Assembly: GCA_002441265.1 (NCBI GenBank)
Contig: DJVQ01000059.1
Location: 71,700-135,699 of the forward strand
Reading direction: 5' to 3'
Length of the DNA stretch: 64,000 nucleotides
DNA from: Syntrophaceae bacterium UBA6252
GTDB lineage: Bacteria > Desulfobacterota > Syntrophia > Syntrophales > UBA6807
Shown here: piece after piece, positions 49,539 to 57,856 of the stretch
How the letters are laid out: every line of letters starts with the position of its first letter
Numbering within the stretch: the first letter of the stretch is position 1
The notes under the pieces: model-generated
What the model saw: only the letters and a program-made list of their open reading frames with translations
Databases searched by the model: none
What the model was told of the DNA's origin: nothing
Position numbers and translations under genes: made by a program

Positions 49539-51665
49539 TTATGAAAAGGAGAGAAGGGTGGACCGGAGGTTTGACTTCCGCTCGCACAGTTTCAGCTTCC
49601 GGCGGATATTCAGCCGGTGGAAGTCCACCGACCGGGCGGAAAGATGGAGCATGCCGGCGATCTCCTTGGTCGTCTTTCCCTCCCGGATCAGCCGGGCGAT
49701 CTCGACTTCCCTCGGTGTCAGGTTGTACAGCCGCACGGTCATGTTCGCGAGGAAGGGGGACGTGATGTTTTCCATGTTTGAACGGAGAATGTCCAGACAG
49801 GCCCTCTGCTCCGGGGAAAGGGAGCTCATCCCGAGCTTCTCGAGATAGGGGACCAGGAGTTTCTTGATGTTGACGAACATGTTTTCCCGGATTTCCTCCT
49901 TGTCCTTCTCGATGTGCTTGAGGAGAACGTTGAGGGCCGTGTTCGCCTCCTCCAGGTAGCGGGACTTGCTGTCCAGTTCCCGTTCCCTGGCGATGAGGGC
50001 GTTCTCCATCCTCTTTCTTTCCGTGATGTCCCGGATGGACTCGATGGACCCGACGATGGCGCCGTCCTGGTCGTAGATGGGACTCGCTTTTCCCCACATG
50101 CAGCGGTTCCGTCCCCTCATGAACGGGAGATCCGTTTCGACGACGAGGAGATCCTTTTCCCGCTCCAGGAAGGTGTAGTGTTTTTCCATCTCCTGGTCCG
50201 GGTTCAGAACGAGGTCGGCCAGCATGGGCCTCCGGCAGCCGTAAAAGGGCAGGGCATGCTCGTAATTGCCTTTTCCGATAATGTCACCGGCGAAGACCCC
50301 GGTCATCTCCTCGATGGCGCGGTTCCACGCGATCAACCTGCCTTCCAGGTCCACGGCCAGCGTGGCGTCGGGGAGGAAATTGATGATGTCGGCCAGAAGC
50401 CGCTCCGATTTCCGGAGCGCCTCTTCCGTCTTGTGCCTTTCCGTCATGTCCCGGCCCACCGACTGGATCTCCACACCCCGTCCGGTACGGTCCGGGATGA
50501 CCCGGTCGGTCCACTGGAGCCACCGGGTTTCCCCGTTCCGGTCGACGATGCGGTGCTCGATGATTTCCACGGGCCGGTTCGGTCCGAGCGCGGCCGCCCG
50601 CGTCTTCCGCTCCCATCGGACCTCTTCCGGAAGCCACTGGAGGAAGTTTTTTCCGAGGAGGGTTTCCCCGTCCTCTCCGAAGTAACGGCAACAGGCGTCA
50701 TTGACGAAGGTCAGCGTCCCGTCCGGCCGCCACCGGCAGACCAGTTCCATCTGATCCTGAACGATGGCGCGATACCGGTCCTCGCTTTCCCTGAGGGCCA
50801 GTTCCGCTTTTCTGCGCTGGGTGATGTCCCTGCTGACGCCGAGGAAACTCCTGGGGTATCCTTCCTCGTTCAGGAATGCCGTGATCTTGAGTTCCGCCCA
50901 GCGGTTGGCGGCGTTCCGGTGGGTCACCTCCACCTCCAGGGTCCGTTCCCGGTATCGGATCTCCTTGTCCGGACCCGCGGTGACCAGTTCCTCGAGAAAG
51001 AAAGCCTCCGCAGCGTCGATCGAAGAGGGGGCGAGGAAATTCCTGAGCGGCTGGTTCAGCATTTCCTCCACCCGGTATCCCCGGATCCTTTCAACGGAGG
51101 GGCTGACATAGGTGTAGCGCAACGAGGTGTCCAGGGTCCAGATCACGTCGTTCACGTTGTAGGCGAGAAGACGGTACTTCCGCTGGGTGTCCTCGAGGGC
51201 CCGGTTCAGCCGTTTCAGTTCGGAAATGTCGAAAAAGGACGCCACGATCCGGCCGCTTTCCGGAATGACGTTGACGGTGGCGAACATTTCCTTCCAGACG
51301 CCCTTTCCGTCGAGCAGCGACAGGCTGTACTTTCCGGGGGCCTCGCCGGGGTGGTCCCGCAGATGGGAATGACAGGACTTCATCTTCTCCAGGTCGCCGG
51401 GGGCCACGAATTCGGTCCACGGTCTTCCGAGGAGTTCCTTCCTCCCGTATCCGGTGAGGCATTCGAACTCCCGGTTCACCATGGAGACGGTCATGTCCTT
51501 CTCGATAACGGCCATTCCCGACCCGGCGGTTTCGAAAATCGTGCGGTAGTCCTGCTCCGAGTGTTCGAGGTCACCCTCGACGGCATCGGGAGGGAGCGTC
51601 CATGAATCCATCCGTTTTGCTCCGGAAAATCCTTTCCTGTCGTTCGGCCGAGCAGGGGACGTCAT
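49539..51665 (-). CDS. Multi-PAS LuxR-type transcription regulator
   Basis: A 708-residue soluble protein with four PAS domains (about 35-150, 160-285, 295-410 and 418-550), a coiled coil (550-600), and a C-terminal LuxR/FixJ helix-turn-helix (about 648-692: LTPREVEIARLI, TTKEIAGMLHLSARSVDFHR). It has neither a kinase nor a receiver domain, so ligand or redox sensing by PAS probably acts directly on DNA binding or oligomerisation. ATG 51665 follows GGGAGGGCGCG. It lies 25 bases downstream of the LonB-like gene and may share its transcript. Confidence 0.88.
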   Translation of the reverse strand: MTSPARPNDRKGFSGAKRMDSWTLPPDAVEGDLEHSEQDYRTIFETAGSGMAVIEKDMTVSMVNREFECLTGYGRKELLGRPWTEFVAPGDLEKMKSCHSHLRDHPGEAPGKYSLSLLDGKGVWKEMFATVNVIPESGRIVASFFDISELKRLNRALEDTQRKYRLLAYNVNDVIWTLDTSLRYTYVSPSVERIRGYRVEEMLNQPLRNFLAPSSIDAAEAFFLEELVTAGPDKEIRYRERTLEVEVTHRNAANRWAELKITAFLNEEGYPRSFLGVSRDITQRRKAELALRESEDRYRAIVQDQMELVCRWRPDGTLTFVNDACCRYFGEDGETLLGKNFLQWLPEEVRWERKTRAAALGPNRPVEIIEHRIVDRNGETRWLQWTDRVIPDRTGRGVEIQSVGRDMTERHKTEEALRKSERLLADIINFLPDATLAVDLEGRLIAWNRAIEEMTGVFAGDIIGKGNYEHALPFYGCRRPMLADLVLNPDQEMEKHYTFLEREKDLLVVETDLPFMRGRNRCMWGKASPIYDQDGAIVGSIESIRDITERKRMENALIARERELDSKSRYLEEANTALNVLLKHIEKDKEEIRENMFVNIKKLLVPYLEKLGMSSLSPEQRACLDILRSNMENITSPFLANMTVRLYNLTPREVEIARLIREGKTTKEIAGMLHLSARSVDFHRLNIRRKLKLCERKSNLRSTLLSFS

Positions 51666-51690
51666 CGGCGCGCCCTCCCGGGTGTTCCGT

Positions 51691-54147
51691 TCATTCCTTT
51701 CGGGATTTCTCACCGTTTCCTTGAATCTCGCCGAACTTCTGAATCCTTTCCCCCAGATCTCTCAGTTTCCGGTCCACCAGGTCATTGATGGAACCCTCGG
51801 GGTAGGTGCCGTCGGGGCCTTTTTCCCCCGCCGGCCGCCCGGTCAGGATTTCGATGCCCTCGTCGATGGTCCGGACGGAATAGACGTGGAATTTCCCCTC
51901 TTCGACGGCCTTGACCACGTCCTTCCGGAGCATGAGATCCTTCACGTTGCTCTCCGGGATCAGAACGCCCTGGTCCCCCGTCATCCCCGGATGGCGGCAG
52001 CAGTCGAAAAACCCTTCGATTTTTTCGTTGACCCCCCCGATGGCCTGGACCTCGCCCCTCTGGTTCACCGAGCCGGTCACTGCCAGATCCTGCCTCAGGG
52101 GAACACCGGACAGGCTGGACAGGAGGGCGTAGACTTCCGTGGAGGACGCGCTGTCTCCGTCTACGCCGCCGTAGGACTGCTCGAAGGCGATGCTTGCGCT
52201 CATGGCCAGGGGCTTGTCCTGGGCGTACTTGTTCCGGAGGTAGCCGCCGAGGATGAGGACCCCCTTGTTGTGGGTGTTTCCCGAAAGATCGGCTTCCCTT
52301 TCGATGTTGATGATGCCCGCCTTCCCCATGGAAGTCACGGCGGTGATCCTCGAGGGCTTTCCGAAAGTGAAATCGCCCATGCTGAACACGGCGAGGCCGT
52401 TCACCTGGCCGACGACGCTTCCCCGGACGTCGATGAGAAGGGTTCCCCGGTCGATCATTTCCTGGATCCGCTCCTCGATCCGGTTGGAACGGAAAATTTT
52501 CGATTCGATCGCCCGGTCGACGTGGATTTCTCCGATGACCGGCGCGTTTTCCCGGGCGGCCCAGTAATCGGCCTCCCGCAGGAGATCGGTGATGGCGGGA
52601 AAGCTCGTCGAAATCTTCTCCTGTCTTTCCGCCATCCGCACGGCCTGCTCGGTCACCGCCGCCACCGCGGATCGGTCAAGCGGCCGGAGGCCCTCCTGCT
52701 CCGTCTTCAACCGGAGAAAGGAGATGAATTTCCCGATCGAATCGTCCGTCCTGTCCATGACCGTGTCGAAGTCGGCCCGGACCTTGAAGATTTTTCTCAC
52801 GTCCTCGTCGTGGGCGAAGAGAAGGGCATACAGATAAGGATCGGAGATGACCACGACCTTGACGGCGATGTCGATGGGTTCCGGTTTGATCCCCGTCGTG
52901 GTGAACATGTAAAAGGGATCGTAGGTCTGAATCTCCATTTTTTCCGTTTTCAGGGACCGTTTCAGGGCGGCCCAGACGCCTGGCTCCATGATGGCGTCGA
53001 GAAGGTTCAGGACCAGGAAGCCGCCGTTGGCCCGGAGAAAGGAGCCGGCCTTGATCCTGCTGAAATCGGTCCGCCAGACGCCGCTCCGGTCCATGACCCT
53101 TTCAATGCTGCCGAAAAGATTCCGGTAGGTGGGGAAGTCCTCGATCAGGATGGGCGGTTTCTCCAGGTGGCCGTTGTCCACGAGAAGGTTCACCCGGTAG
53201 GGTTGAAGGGTGTCCCCCTCGGGGATTACGAAGGGAAGGCCGGGCACCGGCTGGGGACGAGGCATGAACGCCTGCATGTCCCTGGCCATGTCCTCGATCA
53301 TGTCGTCGAAATAGCCGCTGACCTTGGCGTTGCCGTATGCCTCCCGGAGCGGCGCCATCCGTTCCGATGCGACCTTGACGAAAAGATACCGGTCCAGTTT
53401 TTCCACATTTTCCTGAATCTCCTTCTGGAGAACCCGGATTTCCCGAAAGATCTGGCCGATTTCCTCCTTGAGCCCCGCCTGTTTTTTCTGAAGGGCCTCG
53501 TACTCCTCCCTGGGAAACCGCCCTTTCTCGACCATCTGTTCCAGCTGGTCCATGTGGGTGGGGTTCCCGTCGATGAGGGGGACCACGTCGGGACGGGTCA
53601 TCTGGCCCATCTGGACATCCACCAGGGCGAATCCCTCCTCCCGGACTTTCTTGTCCAGGTCCTTGAAGAAACTCCGGCTTTTGGCTTCGTACTGGTCCAG
53701 GATCTCCTTCTTGCGGCTCAGGTAATCCTGGCTTTCGAAGAACTGGGGGATTTCCTTTTTCAGGGTTTCCAGGTACCCGTGGACGTCGTTTCTGAAACGG
53801 GAGCCCTGTCCCGCCGGGAAACGCAGAAGGACGGGCGCCTCGGGACTCTTGAAGTTGTTGACATAGCAGAGGTCGTCGGGGATGTCGGTCAACGTCGAGA
53901 CGATTTCCTCGAGAATCCTTTCCACCGTGGAAAGGCGGCCCGATCCGGCGGAGCCGGTGACGAACACGTTGTATCCTTCGCGGTTCATTCCGATCCCGAA
54001 GCGGAGCGCTTCCACCCCCCTCTCCTGGCCGATGATCTCCTTGAGCGGCTCCGCCCCATCCGTCGTATCGAAGGGGAGCCGCGAGGGGTCCATCCGCCAC
54101 CTGAGTTTTTCCACGGGAACTTTCCTGTCCGTACCTGTCGTTTCCAT
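51691..54147 (-). CDS. LonB-like ATP-dependent protease
   Basis: An 818-residue AAA+ protease. The N-terminal part has GFGIGMNREGYNVFVTGSAGSGR, where the usual Walker A lysine is Arg71, followed by a long coiled-coil insert (about 180-265). The C-terminal Lon protease domain has catalytic Ser666 in DGDSAS and Lys709 in GGVNEKIEGF, the archaeal-LonB form of the active site. No separate substrate-binding LAN domain of LonA is present. It lies 74 bases downstream of hsp20 and upstream of the PAS-LuxR gene. Confidence 0.9.
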   Translation of the reverse strand: METTGTDRKVPVEKLRWRMDPSRLPFDTTDGAEPLKEIIGQERGVEALRFGIGMNREGYNVFVTGSAGSGRLSTVERILEEIVSTLTDIPDDLCYVNNFKSPEAPVLLRFPAGQGSRFRNDVHGYLETLKKEIPQFFESQDYLSRKKEILDQYEAKSRSFFKDLDKKVREEGFALVDVQMGQMTRPDVVPLIDGNPTHMDQLEQMVEKGRFPREEYEALQKKQAGLKEEIGQIFREIRVLQKEIQENVEKLDRYLFVKVASERMAPLREAYGNAKVSGYFDDMIEDMARDMQAFMPRPQPVPGLPFVIPEGDTLQPYRVNLLVDNGHLEKPPILIEDFPTYRNLFGSIERVMDRSGVWRTDFSRIKAGSFLRANGGFLVLNLLDAIMEPGVWAALKRSLKTEKMEIQTYDPFYMFTTTGIKPEPIDIAVKVVVISDPYLYALLFAHDEDVRKIFKVRADFDTVMDRTDDSIGKFISFLRLKTEQEGLRPLDRSAVAAVTEQAVRMAERQEKISTSFPAITDLLREADYWAARENAPVIGEIHVDRAIESKIFRSNRIEERIQEMIDRGTLLIDVRGSVVGQVNGLAVFSMGDFTFGKPSRITAVTSMGKAGIINIEREADLSGNTHNKGVLILGGYLRNKYAQDKPLAMSASIAFEQSYGGVDGDSASSTEVYALLSSLSGVPLRQDLAVTGSVNQRGEVQAIGGVNEKIEGFFDCCRHPGMTGDQGVLIPESNVKDLMLRKDVVKAVEEGKFHVYSVRTIDEGIEILTGRPAGEKGPDGTYPEGSINDLVDRKLRDLGERIQKFGEIQGNGEKSRKE

Positions 54148-54221
54148 GATGGGACTCCTGTGCGTTTTCGATGATCGCCCTTCCGCCCCGGCGGGAGGGA
54201 CCGTCCGTGGGTGGGTCCGTT

Positions 54222-54668
54222 TCAGCGTTTCTTGATTTCAAGCATTCGGGCCCTGTCGGGCTTGCATTTGGGCATGACGATCCGGAGGACGCCGTCCTTG
54301 AAGGTCGCCTCCGTTTCGTCGGCGCTCACCCGGCAGGGAAGGGAGATGATCCGTTCGAAAGACCGGTAGCGATGCTCCTGGAGGCCGAAAGACGCTTCCC
54401 CGTTTGGGACTTTTTCCGTCACCTCCCCCCGGATCTCGAGCGCCTCGCCGTGGAGCGAAATGCGCAGGTCCTCCGGCTTCATGTCAGGCAGCTCGACCCG
54501 GATCACGATGGCCTGGTCCGTTTCCGCCATGTCCACCGACGAAGCCCGGCGGGAAAACACGGGGAAAAGGGATCCATCCATTTCGTCCCGAAGCCGGTTC
54601 ATGAGCCGGTCCAGATCCCTCTTGATCTTGTTCAATTCCTCATTTTTCCAGATGATGAGCCCCGCCAT
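54222..54668 (-). CDS. Hsp20/alpha-crystallin family small heat-shock protein
   Basis: A 148-residue holdase chaperone with the alpha-crystallin domain (about 44-140): ETDQAIVIRVELPDMKPEDLRISLHGEAL-type strands, the GEASFGLQEHRYRSFERIISLP segment and the A-x-x-x-n-GVL motif as ATFKDGVLRI. ATG 54668 with GGAGGTGCGTAC upstream was chosen. It precedes the LonB-like protease, forming a protein-quality-control pair. Confidence 0.92.
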   Translation of the reverse strand: MAGLIIWKNEELNKIKRDLDRLMNRLRDEMDGSLFPVFSRRASSVDMAETDQAIVIRVELPDMKPEDLRISLHGEALEIRGEVTEKVPNGEASFGLQEHRYRSFERIISLPCRVSADETEATFKDGVLRIVMPKCKPDRARMLEIKKR

Positions 54669-54707
54669 GTACGCACCTCCATCCGATGAAATGTCTGCCA
54701 ACAGTAT

Positions 54708-54736
54708 TATCTAAGAAAAAAAGACAGACCTTGCAA
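54708..54736 (-). promoter_or_regulatory. Promoter of hsp20-lonB
   Basis: On the minus strand TTGCAA (54736-54731), a 17-base spacer and TAGATA (54713-54708), extended to TAGATAAT. No CIRCE element or sigma-32 consensus is visible nearby, so heat control, if any, is not evident. Confidence 0.55.
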
Positions 54737-55281
54737 GCAATTTTCGTCGTCCGTATCCGCCGGCTTGCCACATGCCCCTCCGATCCCGAAGGGCCGGCCT
54801 GAAACGGACGCCGTCCGTCCCATTTCAACCGTCTCCACGTCCATGCCTGCCGCCTTCATCTTCATGCAAACCCTGCCGGCTCTGAGAATCTTCCATGCCG
54901 CAGCGCTCTTCCGCCTGCTGAAGCCGTTTCCGGCTGCCGGCTTCAAGGGGTTTTCAGCCGGCTCGATGACGATTCGGATGTGCCGGCGTTGGCGGAAGCG
55001 CAGGAACCGATCAATCCAATGGCGTTCAGGATCGGATACATACTGACAGCTCCATTGCCACCAACGCTGGATGCTTTGATTCTGTGTGCGGCGGTTGAAA
55101 TCAGGCTCATTGATCGATGCCAATGACCACGCCGGATATTTTGAGTAAAGGCCGGTTGAAGAACGCCGGCAGGTTCGTCTACTGTGAGACCAAAGGATTT
55201 GGGAGGAAATTATATAAGGTCGTCCCTGAAGCCAGTCTTAACCTCAGATGAAGGAGACGCCCGCCTTAGTTATTATTATTA
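54737..55281. other. Gene-poor region of about 545 bases
   Basis: No recognisable gene lies between the hsp20 promoter and the promoter of the IPTL-CTERM gene. Codon-like periodicity is weak, and both strands show short open frames without family similarity. The sequence contains several GC-rich inverted pieces (for example GCCGGCTTGC, GGCTGCCGGCTTC). It may be the remains of a decayed element. No terminal repeats or transposase motifs were found. Confidence 0.4.
55123..55251 (+). CDS. Possible 42-residue basic protein
   Basis: A short frame beginning MTTPDILSKGRLKNAGRF and ending VVPEASLNLR, with a Lys/Arg- and aromatic-rich middle (VYCETKGFGRKLYK). No clear ribosome site precedes the ATG and no family is recognised. 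It may instead be the tail of a decayed gene. Reported only because the region is otherwise empty. Confidence 0.2.
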   Translation: MTTPDILSKGRLKNAGRFVYCETKGFGRKLYKVVPEASLNLR

Positions 55282-55311
55282 TTGACAATCAACTCTCGTT
55301 TTCTTTACACT
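55282..55311 (+). promoter_or_regulatory. Promoter of the IPTL-CTERM protein gene
   Basis: A perfect TTGACA (55282-55287) with an 18-base spacer and TACACT (55306-55311), preceded by a TTA-repeat (TAGTTATTATTATTATTG) that could act as an AT-rich UP element. The ATG is 47 bases downstream. Confidence 0.6.
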
Positions 55312-55357
55312 TAACTCACGAATAAAAGAAGCACGTTCCTTTTCTAAAGGGGGTCCC

Positions 55358-56341
55358 ATGAGGAGGGGTATTATCGTTTTGGTGATTGCTTCGATCCTGG
55401 TCTGGCCAGGCGCCGCGGCATTTGCCGACATAGATCTCGTGGTGAACGGTTCTTTTGAAAGCGGCTTGAGCAACTGGTCCTGGGGCCTGGCCAACGAATC
55501 GGGCGCCTCGGGCACCGGAAGCTACAACGCGGCGACGGCTCCCGGAACGGAGACGCTTACGAGCACGCCGGGGTTCCCGGCCACCGACGGGACCGAGATC
55601 GTCCTCGGCAGTGTTCAATCGACGTCGGGAACGCCCTCCCGGGTGAATTGCACGCTTTATCAGGACATCGCGATTCCGGCGGGAGCGACCTTGCTGACAC
55701 TCAAGTATGACATCGGCGCCAAGGCCGGCAATGACGGCTGCTCGAACACAGGCGGATTCATAGGGCTGTATTCCACGGCATCGATTCCCATGATCGGCTC
55801 GTCTCCGATCGGAGGCGCCGTCACGCAGTACTGCACCAGCACCCCGGACGCCACACTGACGACATTCACAATCACCAAGAACGTGACAGCCGTTGCCGGC
55901 ACGACCGTTCGGCTCGGGTTTATCAACGGCGCCAACGTGAGCGGACACGAGGTCATCGGCCTCGACAATGTCCAGCTGATCCTGCCGCCGCCTACCGTGA
56001 CCCTGGTCTCGCCGGCCTCCGGCATGATGGCCGGCGGCAATACCGTGACGATCACCGGGACGAATTTTTCCGGAGTCACCGGCGTGACGTTCGGAGGCGT
56101 CGCTGCCATGAATGTCACGGTGGTGAGCGGGTCGAGCATCACCGCGACGGTGCCCTCCGCCGGCGCTCCGGGTCCGGTCGGCGTCGTGGTGACCGCCGCG
56201 AGCGGGAGCAATGGCGAAAATACGCTGTATGCATACGAAGCCCCGATTCCCGCGATGAACACGTGGGGAATGATCCTCTTCATGGTTCTTTTGGGAATAA
56301 CCTCGGTCTACTATCTGAGAAGACGGAGGTCGGCAATCTAG
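55358..56341 (+). CDS. IPTL-CTERM surface protein with IPT/TIG domain (exosortase H substrate)
   Basis: A 327-residue exported protein: signal peptide (1-23, ending AAAFA), a beta-sandwich with VVNGSFESGLSNWSWG (25-210) like carbohydrate-binding or DUF642-type modules, an IPT/TIG domain (211-294, VTLVSPASGMMAGGNTVTITG), and a C-terminal sorting signal: IPAMNTWG (297-304), a hydrophobic helix (305-319) and RRRR (321-324). IPAMNTWG fits the IPTLxxWG consensus recognised by exosortase H, which is encoded at 15873-16400. AAAGGGGGTCCC precedes the ATG. Confidence 0.88.
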   Translation: MRRGIIVLVIASILVWPGAAAFADIDLVVNGSFESGLSNWSWGLANESGASGTGSYNAATAPGTETLTSTPGFPATDGTEIVLGSVQSTSGTPSRVNCTLYQDIAIPAGATLLTLKYDIGAKAGNDGCSNTGGFIGLYSTASIPMIGSSPIGGAVTQYCTSTPDATLTTFTITKNVTAVAGTTVRLGFINGANVSGHEVIGLDNVQLILPPPTVTLVSPASGMMAGGNTVTITGTNFSGVTGVTFGGVAAMNVTVVSGSSITATVPSAGAPGPVGVVVTAASGSNGENTLYAYEAPIPAMNTWGMILFMVLLGITSVYYLRRRRSAI

Positions 56342-56347
56342 AAGCAA

Positions 56348-56384
56348 CAGGGAGCAAGACACCATGTGTCTTGCTTCCTGTTTT
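56348..56384 (+). terminator. Intrinsic terminator of the IPTL-CTERM gene
   Basis: CAGGGAGCAAGACA (56348-56361), loop CCATG and TGTCTTGCTTCCTG (56367-56380) pair over 14 bp with one G-U, then TTTT. The rest of the gap to 56676 holds no gene that I can support and no clear promoter. Confidence 0.85.
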
Positions 56385-56676
56385 CATGATGTTCAGATTG
56401 GAAATCATCGCGGACATCCTTTCCGGGAAACGATATAACCCTCACCGGTGTTTCACTGTCCTGAATCGCCGTATGAAAGACGGCGCAAAACCGTGAGCGG
56501 AGCCCTCTTCGATCTCCCGGCACCCGTATTTTTCATGAACCCCGCGCATAACCGTCTGCTGCAGGTCCCTTTGTCGAGGACGCTGGAGCGATCTTTTCTC
56601 TTGCCTCAATCGGCGGAATGAAGCATCATCGATATGATTTCGCGATGTCCCGGATCCTTCCGGCAGGAGAACTTCC

Positions 56677-57801
56677 ATGAAAGAACGGTTCGCCGTGTTC
56701 CTGGCCCTCGCCCTGTGCTGCCTTTTCCCCGTCCAGGGAGCTTCCGCCGGGCGGGAAATCGTTTACGGATTCGACGGGGACTATCCGCCCCATACCTTCA
56801 TCCGGGACGGAAAACCGGAGGGGTTCGACATCGACGTTCTCAGGGCCATCCTGGAAAACCGGGACGCCACCGTCATCTACAAACCCCTCCAGTGGGCGGA
56901 GGTCCAGGAGGATCTGAGAAGGGGGACCGTCCACATGACCTCGGGGATGGCGAAGACGAAGGAGCGGGAAGCCCTCTATCTCTTCCCGGCGGCGCCCCTC
57001 TCCGATCTGCGGATTTCCCTGTTTTCCTCCGACCGGGGCCAGGTCCGTTTTCTTTCCGGACTGAAGGGGAAACGGGTCGCCACGCAGAAGGGCTCCCTTT
57101 ATCAGAAGATCCTCGAGGAAAGGGGCGTGACGCCCGTCCTGTACGAGACGGAGGCCGACGCCCTCCAGGTGCTGGTCCGGGGCGACGCCGACGCGTTCGC
57201 AGGATCGGAAGACACCGCTTTCTACAATCTGCGGGAAAAAGGATGGTCGGGCGTCTATCCGGTGAGCACGCCGCTGCGGGCCTCGACGCTCCACTACGCG
57301 GTCCGGAAGGGGGACACCGAACTCCTGGGCATTCTCAACGAGGGTCTCGAACGGATCCGGAAAAACGGAACCCTCGACCGGCTCTACCGCCAATGGTTTG
57401 TGACGGAACTCACGGAAGAGGAAATCGGGATGCTCAGGAAGGGGGCGGAAGAGGCCGTCCGTTTCGCCTACGCGCCTTACTCGGGAATCCAGGGGGGCGC
57501 CGCCGTTCTCGGTTTTTCGGGAAAAGTGTACCGGGGTTGCACCGTGGAGAACGCCCTTTCCTCCTGCACGACGGGAGCGGTCCAGGCGGCGGTGCTCAAT
57601 GCCGCCGCGTCGGGCGAGACCCGTTTCCGGGGTGTCCTGAGCCTCCTTCCAGGGGGCGGGACCGCCGTCCCGGGAGCGCAGGAACGACAAATCCTGTGCG
57701 AGTTCGGCCGGGAAACGCTCGTCGTTCTCGATGACGGACAAGGCGGCGTCCGGACGGTCATGGTGTCCGAGCTTCTTCCCTTCCCCTGCCGAGTGGAGTA
57801 G
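56677..57801 (+). CDS. Exported SBP_bac_3 domain fused to a zinc-less cytidine-deaminase-like domain
   Basis: A 374-residue protein. A Sec signal peptide (1-24, ending GASA) is followed by a complete family-3 solute-binding domain (about 26-243: YGFDGDYPPHTFIRDGKPEGFDIDV; KGKRVATQKGS; YRQWF). The C-terminal 120 residues match the cytidine deaminase fold: FAYAPYSGIQGGAAVL (263-278) and YRGCTVENAL (285-294), keeping the ribose-binding ENA. The zinc/catalytic CAE is GAV (300-302) and the PCGAC loop is PGAQE (332-336), so the three zinc cysteines and the catalytic Glu are all gone. It is predicted to be a periplasmic binding pseudoenzyme. The partner genes downstream are an iron alcohol dehydrogenase and nrdJ. 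Confidence 0.85.
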   Translation: MKERFAVFLALALCCLFPVQGASAGREIVYGFDGDYPPHTFIRDGKPEGFDIDVLRAILENRDATVIYKPLQWAEVQEDLRRGTVHMTSGMAKTKEREALYLFPAAPLSDLRISLFSSDRGQVRFLSGLKGKRVATQKGSLYQKILEERGVTPVLYETEADALQVLVRGDADAFAGSEDTAFYNLREKGWSGVYPVSTPLRASTLHYAVRKGDTELLGILNEGLERIRKNGTLDRLYRQWFVTELTEEEIGMLRKGAEEAVRFAYAPYSGIQGGAAVLGFSGKVYRGCTVENALSSCTTGAVQAAVLNAAASGETRFRGVLSLLPGGGTAVPGAQERQILCEFGRETLVVLDDGQGGVRTVMVSELLPFPCRVE

Positions 57802-57856
57802 CGGAAGGCCCGATCCGCGATCCGACAGACCGACGTTTTTTCAAAAAGGAGGAGCC

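Noticed and set aside
54669..54760. CIRCE or sigma-32 control of hsp20
   Set aside because: No TTAGCACTC-N9-GAGTGCTAA repeat and no CTTGAA/CCCCAT pair were found; only a sigma-70-like promoter is visible.
54707..55123. A 138-codon minus-strand frame (TTG start) in the gene-poor region
   Set aside because: No family similarity, no ribosome site, and it runs into the hsp20 promoter; composition looks non-coding. Transposase motifs were looked for and not found.
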